Positions 5,982 through 6,458 of a stretch of DNA of 6,458 bases are shown piece after piece. The position numbers and the translations under genes were made by a program. Origin of the DNA: an uncultured Bacteroidaceae bacterium. Lineage in GTDB: Bacteria; Bacteroidota; Bacteroidia; Bacteroidales; Bacteroidaceae. The stretch spans positions 1 through 6,458 of the forward strand of contig CAKRMO010000067.1 in the NCBI GenBank assembly GCA_934364765.1, written 5' to 3'. Each line of letters opens with the position of its first letter. Position 1 is the first letter of the stretch. Below the pieces are notes generated by a model. The model ran no database searches. It saw nothing but the letters and a program-made list of their open reading frames with translations, and had not been told where the DNA came from.

Positions 5982-6173
5982 CCGTATATATTATACGGTA
6001 CGTGCCATATAGGCGCGTACGGATATAATACATCCAACGCAGGCGTTCCCGTTGCCGTAGCCTTTCGATGATTGTCAAATTTGCGAGATTCGAGATCTGA
6101 AGACTTACGTTCGTAAAACGCCTTTAATAAGTAAATGGCATACTGGCCATTCTCTTAGGCCAGCATTCAAGCC
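5890..6173 (-). ncRNA. Structured noncoding RNA candidate of about 284 nt, family unassigned
   Basis: A consensus promoter (6179-6208) and a terminal hairpin with U-tract (5890-5981) delimit a minus-strand transcript with no credible open frame. It is dense in hairpins. At the 5' end, minus-strand ATGCTGGCC and GGCCAGTAT (about 6142-6166) form nine pairs including one G-U. Next come TTACG/CGTAA (about 6104-6115), GGATGTATTATATCC (6021-6035, with a G-U pair), a GTACG...CGTAC hairpin with one C-A mismatch (5998-6020), CCGTATA/TATACGG (5982-5998), and the 3' compound hairpin. AGGCGTT near 6115-6121 can also pair with AACGCCT near 6038-6045. Two G-U pairs would be A-C mismatches on the other strand, which favours minus-strand expression. 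I looked for and did not find the conserved blocks of RNase P RNA, tmRNA or SRP RNA. A 6S-type RNA (the Bacteroidales-1 motif) is a possibility based on the bubble-containing terminal hairpin. Confidence 0.65.
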
Positions 6174-6178
6174 AAGGA

Positions 6179-6208
6179 CAAAGTTATACTTTTTTTGCAT
6201 TATTACAA
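6179..6208 (-). promoter_or_regulatory. Bacteroidetes-type promoter driving the ncRNA
   Basis: The minus strand carries TTG (6208-6206), a 19-base spacer, then TAACTTTG (6186-6179), an exact match to the TTG / TAnnTTTG consensus at the accepted spacing. The transcription start should lie near 6172-6174. It is the best-matching promoter in the window, and no start codon with a plausible frame follows it. Confidence 0.78.
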
Positions 6209-6342
6209 TAGATATTGTCGAATATTTTCATATAGTGGCTAATATTTGAAAAAAACGGCTGTGCTGCACATAGGTTATCTGCTTAAATATTTCACAGGTC
6301 GGCGTTGTTGCAAAAAGGCTGTTAGGGATGCAATTTTCGTGG
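6209..6342. other. Intergenic stretch with no recognised feature
   Basis: This AT-rich sequence lies between the ncRNA promoter and the right repeat copy. I find no gene, RNA or palindrome that I can support. A minus-strand frame of about 37 codons without a convincing start crosses it and is not proposed as a gene. AGGCTGTTAG near 6317 also occurs near 5854, probably by chance. Confidence 0.5.
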
Positions 6343-6363
6343 TTTCCCGAAACACTCCGAAAA

Positions 6364-6399
6364 CTACATAGGACATGAAAAAAACTATGTCCTATGTAG
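6364..6399. repeat. Perfect 13-bp inverted repeat
   Basis: CTACATAGGACAT (6364-6376) is perfectly complementary to 6387-6399, with a ten-base A-rich loop. The arms match the CCTA-type core of the tandem units at 2610-2693. Confidence 0.9.
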
Positions 6400-6409
6400 A
6401 AAAAATTAT

Positions 6410-6445
6410 GTCTGATGTAATTTGAATTACATCAGACCTTTTTTT
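6410..6445 (+). terminator. Terminator-like palindrome inside the right repeat copy
   Basis: GTCTGATGTAATT (6410-6422) pairs perfectly with 6425-6437 and is followed by a seven-base T-run (6439-6445). On the plus strand this has the shape of an intrinsic terminator. The stem is AT-rich and no plus-strand gene precedes it closely, so it may simply be part of the repeat. Confidence 0.5.
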
Positions 6446-6458
6446 CGCGCTTGCAAAC

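Larger units (their letters stand above)
6343..6458 (-). repeat. Dispersed repeat element, right inverted copy
   Basis: This is the inverted counterpart of 2551-2707 and may run past the window edge. It has the same outer edge (6429-6458) and inner edge (6343-6359), but the middle holds fewer units, alternately flipped: CTACATAGGACAT (6364-6376), ATGTCCTATGTAG (6387-6399), then a GTCTGATGTAATT palindrome (6410-6437). The A/T-tracts between cores are kept. Like the left copy it lies upstream of a minus-strand promoter and away from coding sequence. Confidence 0.8.

Noticed and set aside
5734..6012. Plus-strand 92-codon frame across the lipoprotein start and ncRNA
   Set aside because: It overlaps a real signal peptide in antisense and the RNA stems, and there is no promoter or family resemblance.
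5890..6173. RNase P RNA, tmRNA or SRP RNA
   Set aside because: I did not find the conserved GAGGAAAGTCC-type block of RNase P, the tRNA-like ends or tag frame of tmRNA, or the SRP apical motif.
5854..6326. AGGCTGTTAG present near 5854 and 6317
   Set aside because: It is only ten bases with no shared flanks or structure, and may well be coincidence.

Overview
The window looks like chromosomal DNA from a Bacteroidales bacterium (Bacteroides, Prevotella or Muribaculaceae type). The genes encode proteins typical of that order. Several promoters match the Bacteroidetes sigma consensus (TTG at -33, TAnnTTTG at -7) rather than the E. coli one, and there are no strong Shine-Dalgarno sequences. I cannot name the species.

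Layout, left to right. A strong terminator (58-93) closes a minus-strand gene for a secreted GH27 alpha-galactosidase-type enzyme (107-2317). Upstream of it is a gene-free stretch (2356-2795) holding a dispersed repeat element with five exact-length 21-bp tandem units (2551-2707). The stretch also holds the terminator of the next minus-strand gene, which encodes an exported protein with an LTPEQ motif and a long Arg/Asn/Gly/Ser-rich tail (2796-3983). That gene is divergent from a plus-strand membrane sensor histidine kinase (4196-5380). The two share a 212-bp control region with a promoter facing each way and four copies of a TTGCACAA-like motif. The kinase converges, across a bidirectional terminator, on a small minus-strand lipoprotein gene (5451-5819). 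Upstream of the lipoprotein is a minus-strand unit with no coding potential: a good Bacteroidetes promoter (6179-6208), about 284 nt with many hairpins, and a compound terminal hairpin ending in a U-tract (5890-6173). I read it as a structured noncoding RNA, possibly 6S-like, but I cannot assign it to a family. The window ends in a second, inverted copy of the repeat element (6343-6458).

Functional picture. The GH27 enzyme would release alpha-linked galactose from plant or host glycans and appears to be transcribed alone. The kinase has no response regulator beside it. Its divergent neighbour may be a co-regulated envelope protein, loosely reminiscent of the CpxP/Spy and CpxA arrangement, but this rests only on gene order and one short motif.

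The least-explained signals are the paired 21-bp-unit repeat elements facing each other 3.9 kb apart, and the roughly 284-nt structured RNA.
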